Shown: positions 49,586 through 59,424 of the stretch, one piece after another
How positions within the stretch are numbered: position 1 is the first letter of the stretch
Layout of the letters: each line of letters starts with the position of its first letter
Assembly: GCA_964446385.1 (NCBI GenBank)
Contig: CAYUOH010000002.1
Location: 62,001-126,000 of the forward strand
Length of the DNA stretch: 64,000 bases
Direction: 5' to 3'
Origin: CAYSRC01 sp964446385
GTDB taxonomy: Bacteria; Bacillota; Clostridia; Oscillospirales; Ruminococcaceae
Translations under genes and position numbers: made by a program
Notes under the pieces: model-generated
The model's database searches: none
Told to the model about the DNA's origin: nothing
What the model saw: only the letters and a program-made list of their open reading frames with translations

Positions 49586-51016
49586 TTACCAGAGAGTCAG
49601 CATTTCGTCATAAAGGTCCTTGTAGATCTGGGCCGAATGTTTCCAGCTGAAATCACAATTCAGCGCGCGCAGTACAAGAGTTTTCCACAGATCTTTGTTC
49701 TCGTAGGCGCTTTTTGCTCTGAGGCAGGCGTCAAGCATGTCGTGTGAGTTGTAGCTCAGGAAAGTGAAGCCGTTGCCTTCTCCGTCGCCGCAGTCGCGGA
49801 TAGTGTCCGCGAGGCCTCCGGTAACCCTTACTATCGGAACCGTGCCGTAACGCAGAGCTATAAGCTGTGAAAGGCCGCAGGGCTCGGATTTGCTTGGCAT
49901 CAGGAACATGTCGGAACCGGCGTATATTTTCCGCGCAAGGGCGCTGTCAAAACCTATTCTGACACCGCATTTTGTCGGATATTTAGCGGCAAAATCCCTA
50001 AAGCAGTTTTCATACATGTATTCCCCGCTTCCCAGAACAACGACATGAATATTACTCAGGAGAATGTATTCAAGCACCTGATTAACAAGATCAATTCCCT
50101 TGTGATCCGCAAGACGGGAGACGATAGCTATTATAGGGCTGCCGTCATCATCAAGACCGAACTCACTGTTAAGATCGGATTTACACGCGGCCTTGCCTTT
50201 CAGGAACGCTTTGGGTGAAAAATTCGCTGCAATGCCAGTATCTTTTGCCGGATTGTAGTAATCTGTGTCGATGCCGTTCAGTATTCCGCTGAGCTTGAAC
50301 TGTTCCTGACGAAGAAGTCCGTCAAGTCCTTGACCGTACCAAGGATCGAGTATTTCACGCGAATAGGTGGGGGATACGGTGCTGACCTTGTCGCTGCATT
50401 CGATTGCACCCTTCATATAGTTCACACAGCCGTTGTACTCGACAAGATGGGCGTTTTCTTCACCTAAACCCAGCACGTTGTTAAGCATATCGAGACCGTA
50501 TTTACCCTGATACTCGATGTTGTGGATTGTGAAGAGGGTCTTGACTCCAGCAAGCTTGGGAGTTTCTCTGTAGAAAGCGTTGATATAAACGTTTGTCAGA
50601 GCGGTCTGCCAGTCGTTGCAGTGGATAATATCCGGTGCAAAGTCGCAATTGCAGAGCATTTCCAGGATTGCTCTGGAAAAAAACGCAAAACGTTCGCCGT
50701 CGTCATAAAAACCGTAAAGCCCGCTGCGTTTGAAAAAGTATTCGTTATCAAGAAAATAGTAAGTGACTTTATCTTTTACCAGCTTAAACAGGCCGCAGTA
50801 CTGGCTACGCCAGGCGACGGGGACCTGGAAATTCGTTATATATTTCATCCTGGCACGGTATTCGGGGCTTATGTCTCCGTACAGAGGTAGTACGACACGG
50901 CAGTCCACTCCGGCTTTGCAGAGCGCGCCTGGCAGACTTCCGGCTACATCCCCCAGACCTCCGGTGGTGATAAAAGGAGTACATTCGGAAGTGCAAAACA
51001 GTATTTTTGCGTCCAT
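49586..51016 (-). CDS. glgA: Glycogen synthase GlgA with an altered substrate lysine
   Basis: The 476-residue GT5 enzyme has the usual N-terminal SECTPFI-T-TGGLGDVAGSLP and C-terminal SKSEPCGLSQLIALRYGTVPIV and VTGGLADTI segments, with GSGEYMYE for the second domain. It should transfer glucose from ADP-glucose to the growing alpha-1,4 chain. The conserved KxGGL lysine is Thr17 (codon ACC) here, an unexpected change. It is the last gene of glgB-glgC-glgD-glgA. Confidence 0.93.
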   Translation of the reverse strand: MDAKILFCTSECTPFITTGGLGDVAGSLPGALCKAGVDCRVVLPLYGDISPEYRARMKYITNFQVPVAWRSQYCGLFKLVKDKVTYYFLDNEYFFKRSGLYGFYDDGERFAFFSRAILEMLCNCDFAPDIIHCNDWQTALTNVYINAFYRETPKLAGVKTLFTIHNIEYQGKYGLDMLNNVLGLGEENAHLVEYNGCVNYMKGAIECSDKVSTVSPTYSREILDPWYGQGLDGLLRQEQFKLSGILNGIDTDYYNPAKDTGIAANFSPKAFLKGKAACKSDLNSEFGLDDDGSPIIAIVSRLADHKGIDLVNQVLEYILLSNIHVVVLGSGEYMYENCFRDFAAKYPTKCGVRIGFDSALARKIYAGSDMFLMPSKSEPCGLSQLIALRYGTVPIVRVTGGLADTIRDCGDGEGNGFTFLSYNSHDMLDACLRAKSAYENKDLWKTLVLRALNCDFSWKHSAQIYKDLYDEMLTLW

Positions 51017-51067
51017 CGTTTTTCTCTCCTGAGATTTTTAATTTCTTTTCGGATATTGCGTAATGTG

Positions 51068-52189
51068 CTATATTTTGGATTTTTTGGGGATAAGTAAAGG
51101 TTTTATAGCCGTTCCGCGGAGGCTGATATTATCGCATACGGTAACCGTTTTATCGGTGATAACACATTCCAGATCGGCGTTTTCGCCGATAACGGAATCC
51201 TGCATAATCACACAGTTTTTAAGCTTTGCTCCTTTTTTAACATACACACTTCGGAAAAGCAGACAGTTTTCAACCTTACCTTCAATAATACATCCGTCAG
51301 CTATGCTGCTGTTCTTTACACAACAGTTAATTCCGTAGCGTACAGGAGCTTCATCCCGCACCTTTGTGTATACCGGGTGCTTGGAAGAAAAGAGGCTTCG
51401 TATGGTATCTCTTTCCACAAGCTCCATTGATACGTCGTAATAGTCACGGATGCTGTTGATTCTGCGTATAAAGCCTCTGACGAGAAACGCCTTAACGGTA
51501 TATTTTTTAACCAGTTCGGGAATTACGTCGCGTTCAAGTATAGTAAGTCCCATTTGCGAGGCATCGTCAAGTATGCTTATCAGAAGGTCACGGTTGAATA
51601 TAAAAGCATCAACTCCGGCGATACATCCGGGCTGCATTTTCCCGTAGCTGAAGTAGGTTATTCTGCCGGTCTCGTCGAATTTTACACATGATGTGTCGTC
51701 TTCTCCGTCGGGGATGTTGCAGTTGTCGCTGCAGATAACGGTTATATCCGCGCCGGAACTTTTGTGATATTCGATGATTTCCTTGTAGTCGGTGCTGCAT
51801 ATAAAATCGCAGTCGGTCATCAGGACATAGCTTTCGGTACTTTCAACCAGATAATCCCTTATATTTTTCAAAGCCGAAATTCTTCCGTGATACACGGCGG
51901 GACTGTCATAATAACTGCGGGGAGGGAATATAATAAGACCGTTGTTTTTTCGGGACATATCCCAGCTACGCCCGCTTTCAAGATGATCCAAAAGTGACTG
52001 GTAGTTGCTTTTTGCGATAACGCCTACTTTTGTGATACCGGCGTTAACAAAGGAAGAAAGGGCGAAATCGATCATTCTGTAGCGCCCTGCTACAGGCAGG
52101 GAAGCCATGGAACGGTGCGCAGTAAGTTCACCCAGGACACTGTCGTGCATATTTGCGAATATAAGACCCATGGTATTGTTTGTCAGCAT
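51068..52189 (-). CDS. glgD: GlgD, regulatory paralogue of ADP-glucose pyrophosphorylase
   Basis: A 373-residue nucleotidyltransferase-fold protein related to GlgC (FANMHDSVLGELTAHRSMASLPVAGRYRMIDFALSS) with a C-terminal left-handed beta helix. It lacks the GGxGxRL nucleotide loop of the active subunit, which fits the GlgD role as a non-catalytic partner of GlgC in Bacillota. It overlaps glgC by 7 nt. Cytosolic. Confidence 0.9.
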   Translation of the reverse strand: MLTNNTMGLIFANMHDSVLGELTAHRSMASLPVAGRYRMIDFALSSFVNAGITKVGVIAKSNYQSLLDHLESGRSWDMSRKNNGLIIFPPRSYYDSPAVYHGRISALKNIRDYLVESTESYVLMTDCDFICSTDYKEIIEYHKSSGADITVICSDNCNIPDGEDDTSCVKFDETGRITYFSYGKMQPGCIAGVDAFIFNRDLLISILDDASQMGLTILERDVIPELVKKYTVKAFLVRGFIRRINSIRDYYDVSMELVERDTIRSLFSSKHPVYTKVRDEAPVRYGINCCVKNSSIADGCIIEGKVENCLLFRSVYVKKGAKLKNCVIMQDSVIGENADLECVITDKTVTVCDNISLRGTAIKPLLIPKKSKI

Positions 52190-53397
52190 ACCGTTTGGTC
52201 CTCCATAACGTCTTCGTATACCATGGCGCCGGCTTTAACCTGTGCTCCCTTGTGAATTGCAAGGCCGTTGCTGATAACTGCAACGTCCCAGGGACGTTCG
52301 GATTCGATATCCTCAGGGGTTTCACCGACCACGGCGTCGGATTCAACCGTTACATTTTCCGCAATGATACTGTACTGAACCTTGGCACCGGATTTTATAA
52401 TGCTTCCGGGCATCACCACGCTGTAGTTTACCTCGGCGCCTTCTTCCACGATAACATCGTGGTATATTACCGAAAAATCTATGTTTCCGTCTATGTTGCA
52501 GCCCTCACTGACTACCGAATCTGTGACCTCGGCGGCGGGACCGACGGTGTGGGGAGGAGCGGCATTGTTTCTGCTGTATATTTTCCAGGAGGAATCCCAG
52601 AGATCGAAGGGCCTGTTGGGGTCGATAAGATCCATATTTGCGTCCCACAGGCTCCCTATAGTGCCTACATCCTTCCAATATCCCTCAAAACGGTAGGCTA
52701 CCATTCTGCAGCCATCGTTCAGCATTGCGGGGATGACATCCTTGCCGAAATCGTGGCTGCTGTTCTCGTTGTCTGCGTCTTCGATAAGGTATTTGCGCAT
52801 CTTTTCCCAGGTGAATATATATATTCCCATTGACGCCAGGTCGCTTTTGGGTTTGACGGGCTTCTCCTCAAATTCGTAAATTATGCCGTCGTCGCGGGTG
52901 TTCATTATGCCGAAACGGGAGGCTTCGTCCATAGAAACCTGAAGTACCGAAATGGTGCAGTCGGCATTCAAGGCTTTGTGCCGCGCAAGCATATCGGAAT
53001 AATCCATCTTGTAGATATGGTCGCCGGAAAGAACGAGAACGTACTTCGGGGAATATCTTTCAATAAAATTGATATTCTGGTAAATTGCGTTAGCCGTTCC
53101 GAGATACCAGTCGCTTCCGTCAGCACGCTGGTATGGGGGAAGAACTCGGACGCCGCCGTTCATTCGGTCAAGGTCCCAGGGACGTCCGTCACCGATGTAC
53201 TCGTTAAGTTCCAGCGGCTGATATTGGGTGAGTACGCCTACAGTGTCTATGCCGGAATTGATGCAGTTGCTAAGGGGAAAATCGATTATTCTGTATTTTC
53301 CGCCGAAAGGCACCGCGGGCTTTGCCATCTTCTGGGTCAGCGCGTAAAGACGGCTGCCCTGACCGCCGGCCAGAAGCATAGCAATACATTCCTTCAT
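52183..53397 (-). CDS. glgC: Glucose-1-phosphate adenylyltransferase GlgC
   Basis: A 404-residue active subunit: AGGQGSRLYALTQKMAKPAVPFGGKYRIIDFPLSNCINSGI with the nucleotide loop and substrate-binding residues, GTANAIYQN and the EEKP segment. It makes ADP-glucose from ATP and glucose 1-phosphate. The C-terminal beta helix pairs with GlgD. It overlaps glgB by 4 nt and glgD by 7 nt, so the four products are made in step. Confidence 0.95.
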   Translation of the reverse strand: MKECIAMLLAGGQGSRLYALTQKMAKPAVPFGGKYRIIDFPLSNCINSGIDTVGVLTQYQPLELNEYIGDGRPWDLDRMNGGVRVLPPYQRADGSDWYLGTANAIYQNINFIERYSPKYVLVLSGDHIYKMDYSDMLARHKALNADCTISVLQVSMDEASRFGIMNTRDDGIIYEFEEKPVKPKSDLASMGIYIFTWEKMRKYLIEDADNENSSHDFGKDVIPAMLNDGCRMVAYRFEGYWKDVGTIGSLWDANMDLIDPNRPFDLWDSSWKIYSRNNAAPPHTVGPAAEVTDSVVSEGCNIDGNIDFSVIYHDVIVEEGAEVNYSVVMPGSIIKSGAKVQYSIIAENVTVESDAVVGETPEDIESERPWDVAVISNGLAIHKGAQVKAGAMVYEDVMEDQTVC

Positions 53398-55334
53398 TTT
53401 TTACGGCTCCTTTTAGTGGTTGGTTTATTCTTTTGCTCCACTTTTACAGGCTTTGAGGGAAATCGGTAATACGAAACCGAAAGCGCAGGAATGTTAAGTG
53501 ACACTGACTGATCAAAGCTGTGCATAGCAACGGCGGAGGAAGTGCGTCTGACCGCTTTTTTAGGGACAGAACCGCCGAATTCCTGCCAGCCGGAACATAG
53601 AGACATGCGGTATTCTCCCGGTACCGGGACGCCGATACGGTAGGCCTTGTGTTCCGCATCACCGAAGTTGCATACAACCAGAACCGAATTCCCGTCATGA
53701 TCGGTACGGTAAAAAGATATAACGTTCTGGGAACTGTCATCGGCACTTATCCATGAAAAACCGTCCCAGGAATCCTCAATCTGATACATAGCCGATGTGG
53801 ATTTATAAAATTTATTGACTGCTTTTATAAAACTTTTAAAATTCTGATGTTTCGGAAAATCCAGAAGAATCCAGTCCAGCTCACGCTCGTTGTTCCATTC
53901 AGTAAACTGGGCAAATTCCTGCCCCATAAACAGAAGTTTTTTCCCGGGATGTGCGTACATATACGCTAAAAGGGCACGGAGATTGTCAAATTTCTTGTCA
54001 TAGTCCCCAGGCATCTTGTTTATCAGACTGTATTTTCCGTGCACGACCTCATCGTGCGACAACGGCAGAACATAATTTTCGCTGAAGGCGTAAAACATGC
54101 TGAAGGTCAGCTTGTTGTGACTGCCCCTGCGGAAGAAGGGGTCCGTGGCCATGTATGAAAGTATGTCGTTCATCCAGCCCATATTCCATTTGAAATTAAA
54201 CCCGAGACCGCCGTCCGAAACGGGCCGTGTTACCAGCGGCCAGGCAGTGGATTCCTCGGCAATCATAAGTGCATGCGGGAATTGTGCAAACACGGCAGAA
54301 TTCAGTTTCTGAAGGAAAGCCACGGCTTCAAGATTTTCTCTGCCGCCCCGGATATTTGGCGCCCATTCGCCTTCCCTGCGGGAGTAATCAAGATAAAGCA
54401 TAGAGGCGACCGCGTCCACTCGAATTCCGTCAATGTGGTATTTTTCCATCCAGAACAGGGCGTTGCTTATAAGGAAAGATTGAACTTCCGGCCGGTCATA
54501 GTCGAATACACGGGTACCCCATTCTTTATGCTCCATTCTCAGAGGATTGGGATCCTCGTAGCAGTAATCCCCGTCAAATTCGCATAGGCCGCAGGCATCC
54601 TTGGGAAAATGGGCGGGAACCCAGTCCATAATAACCGCAATACCAGCCCTGTGAAGAGTATCGACAAGATACATGAAATCCTCAGGGGTGCCGTAACGGC
54701 TTGTGGGCGCAAAGTAGCCGGTGACCTGGTAACCCCAACTTCCGTCAAACGGATGCTCCGCTACCGGCATTAGCTCGATGTGGGTGTAGCCCATATCCTT
54801 AAGATAAGGAGCCAATCCATCCGCAAGCATACGGTAGCTAAGAACGCTGCCGTCATGATTACGGCGCCAGCTTCCCGGATGAAGTTCGTAAATGTTAACC
54901 GGTCTGTCATAGTAATCGGAACGGGACCTGATAAAAGAGGAATCACCCCATCTGTATCCCGAAATATCGAACAGTTTGGATGCGGTAGCAGGCCGTGTTT
55001 CGCTGTGAAATGCGTAGGGGTCACTTTTAAAAAGCATGCTCCCGCTGGCTGTATGAACGCAGTATTTATAACAGTCATACTGCTTCGTTCCGGGTACAAA
55101 ACGTTCCCAGATACTGCTGTCACCCTCCGTGCGCTCCATAGCATAAACATAGGGGTCCCAGTTGTTGAAATCACCCACAACCGACACAGATATGGCGTGA
55201 GGAGCCCAGACACGGAAAAGATAGCCCTCCCTGCCGTCCAAAACAGCCGGATGGGCGCCAAGGTAATTAGCGGCGTTGTAATTGGTACCTTCGTGGAAGA
55301 AGTAGGAGGCCTGATTGTCCGGTTTTTTTGACAT
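53394..55334 (-). CDS. glgB: 1,4-alpha-glucan branching enzyme GlgB
   Basis: The 646-residue GH13 enzyme has an N-terminal beta domain (carbohydrate-binding module 48-like, YLFRVWAPHAISVSVVGDFNNWD), the catalytic barrel with DGIRVDAVASM (nucleophile Asp) and IAEESTAWP (acid Glu), LSHDEVVHGK for the last Asp, and a C-terminal beta domain. It makes alpha-1,6 branches. The C-terminus ends in a basic tail KPTTKRSRKK. It is the first gene of the operon; AGGGGG is 9 nt before its ATG. Confidence 0.95.
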   Translation of the reverse strand: MSKKPDNQASYFFHEGTNYNAANYLGAHPAVLDGREGYLFRVWAPHAISVSVVGDFNNWDPYVYAMERTEGDSSIWERFVPGTKQYDCYKYCVHTASGSMLFKSDPYAFHSETRPATASKLFDISGYRWGDSSFIRSRSDYYDRPVNIYELHPGSWRRNHDGSVLSYRMLADGLAPYLKDMGYTHIELMPVAEHPFDGSWGYQVTGYFAPTSRYGTPEDFMYLVDTLHRAGIAVIMDWVPAHFPKDACGLCEFDGDYCYEDPNPLRMEHKEWGTRVFDYDRPEVQSFLISNALFWMEKYHIDGIRVDAVASMLYLDYSRREGEWAPNIRGGRENLEAVAFLQKLNSAVFAQFPHALMIAEESTAWPLVTRPVSDGGLGFNFKWNMGWMNDILSYMATDPFFRRGSHNKLTFSMFYAFSENYVLPLSHDEVVHGKYSLINKMPGDYDKKFDNLRALLAYMYAHPGKKLLFMGQEFAQFTEWNNERELDWILLDFPKHQNFKSFIKAVNKFYKSTSAMYQIEDSWDGFSWISADDSSQNVISFYRTDHDGNSVLVVCNFGDAEHKAYRIGVPVPGEYRMSLCSGWQEFGGSVPKKAVRRTSSAVAMHSFDQSVSLNIPALSVSYYRFPSKPVKVEQKNKPTTKRSRKK

Positions 55335-55494
55335 AATATTTACCCCCTATATTATTAGAGTATATAATATACGCAACAGGCTCCAAATTCAATCTGCATT
55401 GAAATAATGTACATTTCACCATTTTTTATATCACGTTGTTTGTGCATAATGACGATGTAAATAGAAAAATAAAGTGTCCCCAATTTCTTTATAT

Positions 55495-55524
55495 TTGTGT
55501 TTTGTACGATCCGGATTGTATAAT
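55495..55524 (+). promoter_or_regulatory. Candidate promoter of the MFS transporter gene
   Basis: TTGTGT (55495-55500), an 18-nt spacer and a perfect TATAAT (55519-55524), 28 nt before the ATG. Confidence 0.55.
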
Positions 55525-55551
55525 AAATTCAATAATTTAGGGAGGTTGATT

Positions 55552-56883
55552 ATGAAGCTTAATTACAAACGTACTTTCTTGGTTGGACTTGCCTTTATGT
55601 CCGTCTGCGCCTTTTGGCAGATGTACGACAACGTTATTCCACTGATTCTGACCAAAACGTTTAAAATGAACGAGGTGTTGTCCGGTGTCATCATGGGCGC
55701 AGACAACGTCCTTGCCCTGTTCCTCCTGCCGGTGTTCGGCGCGCTGAGTGATAAATGCAGCACCCGTATCGGTCGTAGAATGCCCTTTGTTGTATTCGGT
55801 ACTATCGCGGCGGTAATACTGATGACTTTCCTTCCGGCAATCGACAATTCCTTCTTTGCGGAGCCTTCCCGTTTGAAGGTAGTGATGTTTACTATTGTTC
55901 TGGGAATGCTGCTGATTGCCTTTGGCACCTACCGCAGCCCGGCGGTTGCCCTTATGCCGGATGTAACACCCAAGCCTCTGCGAAGCAAGGCAAACGCGGT
56001 TATTAATCTTATGGGTGCAATCGGCGGTATTATATATTTGATAATAACATCGTTTTTATATTCCGCGAAACGTACGGCCGGCCTAGAGCATGTCAACTAT
56101 ATGCCGCTTTTCCTTATAGTGGCAGCCATAATGGTTGTGTCGGTGGCTATACTCTACCTTACAATAAAAGAAAATAAGCTTCACAAGGCGTTGGAAGAGT
56201 ACGAGGCAGCCCATCCGGAGGAAAACCTTACCGAGAATGACGGAAGCGGCGGTGCTGTTCTTCCGAAGGAAGTAAAAAGAAGCCTTATTTTCATTCTCCT
56301 TTCAATCTCCTGCTGGTTTTTGGGATATAACGCCGTGACGACATGGTTCACAGTGTACGCATCACAAATGTGGAGCATGGCCCTCGGCCAGAGCAGTATG
56401 TGCCTGACTATCGGCAGTGTCGGGGCTATTATAACCTATATTCCGATCGGTATTATTGCCAGCAAAATCGGCCGCAAAAAGACGATCAATTTCGGCGTGG
56501 TTCTGCTTTGCTCATGCTTCCTTTGCGGCTTTATTCTGACACTGGTACTGGCGGGATTTTCCCCACTGCTTTATGTTTTGTTTGCCCTGGTAGGCGTTGC
56601 ATGGGCCGCCATAAACGTTAACTCGCTTCCTATGGTTGTTGAGATGTGCAAGGGAAGCGATATCGGTAAATTCACCGGTTATTACTATACCTTCAGTATG
56701 GCCGCACAGAGTCTTACTCCTGTAATAAGCGGATGGCTGCTGCGCGGCATCAGCTACAAGGCCTTGTTCCCATACGCGGCGATTTGCGTTTCTCTCGCGC
56801 TTCTGACGATGAAGCAGGTGCGCCACGGTGACAGCATACCCGGCGCAAAAGTGTCCATCGAAGCCTTCGATGTTGACGACTGA
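55552..56883 (+). CDS. MFS transporter, SLC45/GPH-like
   Basis: The 443-residue protein has twelve membrane helices and the MFS loop motif GALSDKCSTRIGRRMPFV (between helices 2 and 3), as in sucrose or glycoside transporters. The ATG at 55552 is used since GGGAGG is 6 nt upstream; the frame extends 26 codons further without a site. It is divergent from glgB, so it could feed sugar to glycogen synthesis, but the substrate is not known. Confidence 0.85.
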   Translation: MKLNYKRTFLVGLAFMSVCAFWQMYDNVIPLILTKTFKMNEVLSGVIMGADNVLALFLLPVFGALSDKCSTRIGRRMPFVVFGTIAAVILMTFLPAIDNSFFAEPSRLKVVMFTIVLGMLLIAFGTYRSPAVALMPDVTPKPLRSKANAVINLMGAIGGIIYLIITSFLYSAKRTAGLEHVNYMPLFLIVAAIMVVSVAILYLTIKENKLHKALEEYEAAHPEENLTENDGSGGAVLPKEVKRSLIFILLSISCWFLGYNAVTTWFTVYASQMWSMALGQSSMCLTIGSVGAIITYIPIGIIASKIGRKKTINFGVVLLCSCFLCGFILTLVLAGFSPLLYVLFALVGVAWAAINVNSLPMVVEMCKGSDIGKFTGYYYTFSMAAQSLTPVISGWLLRGISYKALFPYAAICVSLALLTMKQVRHGDSIPGAKVSIEAFDVDD

Positions 56884-56983
56884 TTGATAAAGAAACAGTA
56901 AAACGGGATATATGTAACTGTTCATTTTAAACGTGAAATGATATACTGCTCATAAGTATTACTTATCTGAAAGAAGGTATTTT

Positions 56984-57904
56984 ATGGGCAGTTTTAAAGA
57001 CCTTCGCGTGGTGGACAATTTCTACCAGACTTCTTTGTTTTTTCCCATGCCCACAGTGGTCGTCAGTACCATGTGTGATGACGGTACAACCTCACTGGGT
57101 CCCTATTCGCTTGTTCAGCCATATTACATAGCCGGCAAAGACTATTACGCTATGCTGCTTGAATGCCGCAACGCAAGCAATACCTGCCAGAATCTTCTGA
57201 AAACGGGAAAATGCGCACTCAACTTTGTTACCGACGGGCGTAAAACTTTTAAAGAAGTAGTGCGCCTCGGATGGCCGGGAGATTCTCCTGCCGAAAAGAT
57301 GAAGGACTGCAGTTTTGTTCTTGAGGAAAGCATTCTCGGCGAAGCCGGGGAAAAACGTCCGAAGGTTGTTAAAGAGGCATTTCAGGTCGTTGAATGTACA
57401 TGGATGAGAGAGCTTGACGGTGCCGACCGCGATATGCCCACCGACGCCGACTGCTACGAAGGTCCTTTCTTCCATGATTTTAACGGTATTACTTCAAAAT
57501 ACGGCGCGCATTTCATCCTCAGAATTGATAAGATTCTGATGAAGGAAAAGTATTACAACGCAATTATCAGCGGTGTTAAGGCTTCCGATTTCCCGCCGGT
57601 ACCTGTGGATTACGGATATCGTGACAGCAAAAACTTCTGGTACACGCGCCATCGCCGCCCGGTACCCGAGCTTTTGCCTATACGCAAGCAGACTCTTCAG
57701 TCGGTGCGTTACGCCGCAGACCGCATTGATGACAAAATTAAATTCACCGACGACGCTCTTGAGATGATTCAAAATGTTCCGCGCGTATTCCTGCCCACTG
57801 CCCTGAGAGGATGTATCGACTGGGCAAAAGAGAACGACTGTGAACTGATCACAGCCGTCGAGATGAAGATTATCAACGACAAACGTTCAAAGGTAAAGAA
57901 ATAA
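56984..57904 (+). CDS. Flavin reductase-like FMN-binding protein with C-terminal PCP_red domain
   Basis: A 306-residue protein. Residues 1-215 look like the split barrel of the flavin reductase family (VVVSTMCDDGTTSLGPYSL, ECRNASNTCQNLLKTGKCALNF), which binds FMN. Residues about 245-306 (IKFTDDALEMIQNVPRVFLPTALRGCIDWAKENDCELI) resemble the PCP_red helix domain first seen in protochlorophyllide reductase subunit B. The combination is found in some clostridial oxidoreductases. Substrate is unknown. It may be in an operon with the membrane-protein gene, 30 nt downstream. Confidence 0.7.
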   Translation: MGSFKDLRVVDNFYQTSLFFPMPTVVVSTMCDDGTTSLGPYSLVQPYYIAGKDYYAMLLECRNASNTCQNLLKTGKCALNFVTDGRKTFKEVVRLGWPGDSPAEKMKDCSFVLEESILGEAGEKRPKVVKEAFQVVECTWMRELDGADRDMPTDADCYEGPFFHDFNGITSKYGAHFILRIDKILMKEKYYNAIISGVKASDFPPVPVDYGYRDSKNFWYTRHRRPVPELLPIRKQTLQSVRYAADRIDDKIKFTDDALEMIQNVPRVFLPTALRGCIDWAKENDCELITAVEMKIINDKRSKVKK

Positions 57905-57934
57905 CCACGATTATTCATACCCGGAGGACTTAAA

Positions 57935-58681
57935 ATGGAATTCACTGTTTCGCTGGCCCTGTTTGATCTGATCCCCGTGGCAGTTTTTTTGGTGGCTGTC
58001 ATACTTATGCAGCAGACCTTCTATCAATATATGAACAGCGTATGCTATACGCTTTATTCAACAGGAACCGTTATGGTTTTTGTAGGTGGTCTTTTCAAGG
58101 CACTGTGGAAGCTGTTCTATGCACTGGGTTTCTGTGATTTTCAAGTGCTGAACAGCAGCAATATCCCGCTTCAGAGCGTCGGATTCCTGATTGCCGGCGT
58201 TGCTTTGCTGAGTTTCACGCTCGGCAGAAAGATAAAGCCTTTTCCGAAGGAAATAAAGAAACCGACCGAATCATCCGATGTTCCGGCCGTATCAGGCGAA
58301 CAGCCCGAGCAACCCGTTGATCAAGACTTACCGGTGCCGGAAAGTGACGAAGGAGCTCCGGCGGTCGAGATACCTTTGGGAGTTGTTGCCTCCGTGCCTG
58401 TCATATCAGGTACTGTCGGATTTATTATTATGATGCTCCTCGGCGTAACGGGTATTAACGCCGGTTACGTTCTGCTGTCTATGCGGCGCAGACGCCCGCT
58501 TGCCGCCGCCATGTTCATAGCTTCTTTTGTATTTCTGGTATGCATGGAATTTTTGGGAAGTCAGAACAACGGCAGCCTTGAGGTAAACTGGGTTGCGGAA
58601 GTTATCAACGCAGCCGGTCAGATATGCCTGCTGATAGGTGTCCTTGATCTAAGGGCAGGGATTAAAAAGCAGGAAGAGTAG
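57935..58681 (+). CDS. Membrane protein with proline-rich linker, unknown function
   Basis: A 248-residue protein with three N-terminal helices (FDLIPVAVFLVAVILM, GTVMVFVGGLFKAL, SVGFLIAGVALLSFTLG), a 70-residue Pro/Glu-rich cytosolic linker, and three C-terminal helices (VPVISGTVGFIIMMLLG to GQICLLIGVLDL). GGAGG is 6 nt before the ATG. I do not recognise the family. It follows the flavin reductase/PCP_red gene by 30 nt, so a joint role in membrane redox chemistry is possible. Confidence 0.6.
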   Translation: MEFTVSLALFDLIPVAVFLVAVILMQQTFYQYMNSVCYTLYSTGTVMVFVGGLFKALWKLFYALGFCDFQVLNSSNIPLQSVGFLIAGVALLSFTLGRKIKPFPKEIKKPTESSDVPAVSGEQPEQPVDQDLPVPESDEGAPAVEIPLGVVASVPVISGTVGFIIMMLLGVTGINAGYVLLSMRRRRPLAAAMFIASFVFLVCMEFLGSQNNGSLEVNWVAEVINAAGQICLLIGVLDLRAGIKKQEE

Positions 58682-58809
58682 ACAGTCCCCAAAAGGCAGA
58701 TAAATGTCGTATTACGCGATACTCTCACGTAACACGGCGTTTTATATTCTTTTTTATTGTGCTGACGTATAGTATAATTCAGCTGAATGAAATGTATTCG
58801 GAGTAGCAA

Positions 58810-59421
58810 ATGACATTTTCAGAAACAACTATATCGGATTATTATGAATCCCTTGCCTCTCGCAGCAGCGTTCCCGGAGGGGGCAGTGCGTCAGCTCTGG
58901 CCGGAGCACTTGGTGCTGCCCTGGGATGTATGGCCGGGAGCGTTTCGGCGTCTGCTCTGACAGAGGCTGATTATGATGAATACGCTCCGGTGGCAGGGGA
59001 ACTTGATACTGTCGGAAAACGTCTTTTGACTTGTGTGGATCGTGATACGGTTGCTTTTGAAAAATTGATAAAAGTATACAAAATGCCTTCGGATGACCCT
59101 CAAAAGCTTATAATAATGGAGACTTCCCTGCGTGAAGCAGCATCAGTACCGATGGAAATAGCCGAACTTGCCGCCCGGACAATCGAGCTGCTTTTTGATA
59201 TACGTCCATATATTAAACAGTCGATTATCAGCGATATTGCCGTTGGCAGCGTAATGGCCGGCGCTGCGTTAAAAGGCGCCGCCCTGAATGTGAAAATCAA
59301 CTGTTCTGCAATGACCGACCGGGATTATACTGAGCAGTTGGAAAACAGAATAACCCTGTTGAATGCGACTTATCTGCCGAAAGCAGAAAAACTGTACAGT
59401 GAAATATTTACGGAGCTATAG
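58810..59421 (+). CDS. fchA: Cyclodeaminase/methenyl-THF cyclohydrolase-like FchA
   Basis: A 203-residue all-helical protein of the formimino-THF cyclodeaminase / methenyl-THF cyclohydrolase family: SVPGGGSASALAGALGAALGCMAGSV near the N-terminus carries the folate-binding Gly-rich segment, and KLIKVYKMP a middle motif. FchA acts as the methenyl-THF cyclohydrolase in some clostridia. It is 3 nt upstream of folD, whose product has lost the cyclohydrolase lysine, so it probably supplies that reaction. Confidence 0.88.
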   Translation: MTFSETTISDYYESLASRSSVPGGGSASALAGALGAALGCMAGSVSASALTEADYDEYAPVAGELDTVGKRLLTCVDRDTVAFEKLIKVYKMPSDDPQKLIIMETSLREAASVPMEIAELAARTIELLFDIRPYIKQSIISDIAVGSVMAGAALKGAALNVKINCSAMTDRDYTEQLENRITLLNATYLPKAEKLYSEIFTEL

Positions 59422-59424
59422 ACT

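Noticed and set aside
54780..55331. Open frame antisense to glgB
   Set aside because: No start signals; the opposite strand is clearly the branching enzyme.
58682..58809. Tetrahydrofolate riboswitch before the fchA-folD-folT operon
   Set aside because: No sequence resembling the THF riboswitch core was found; only a TATAAT-like box near 58773.
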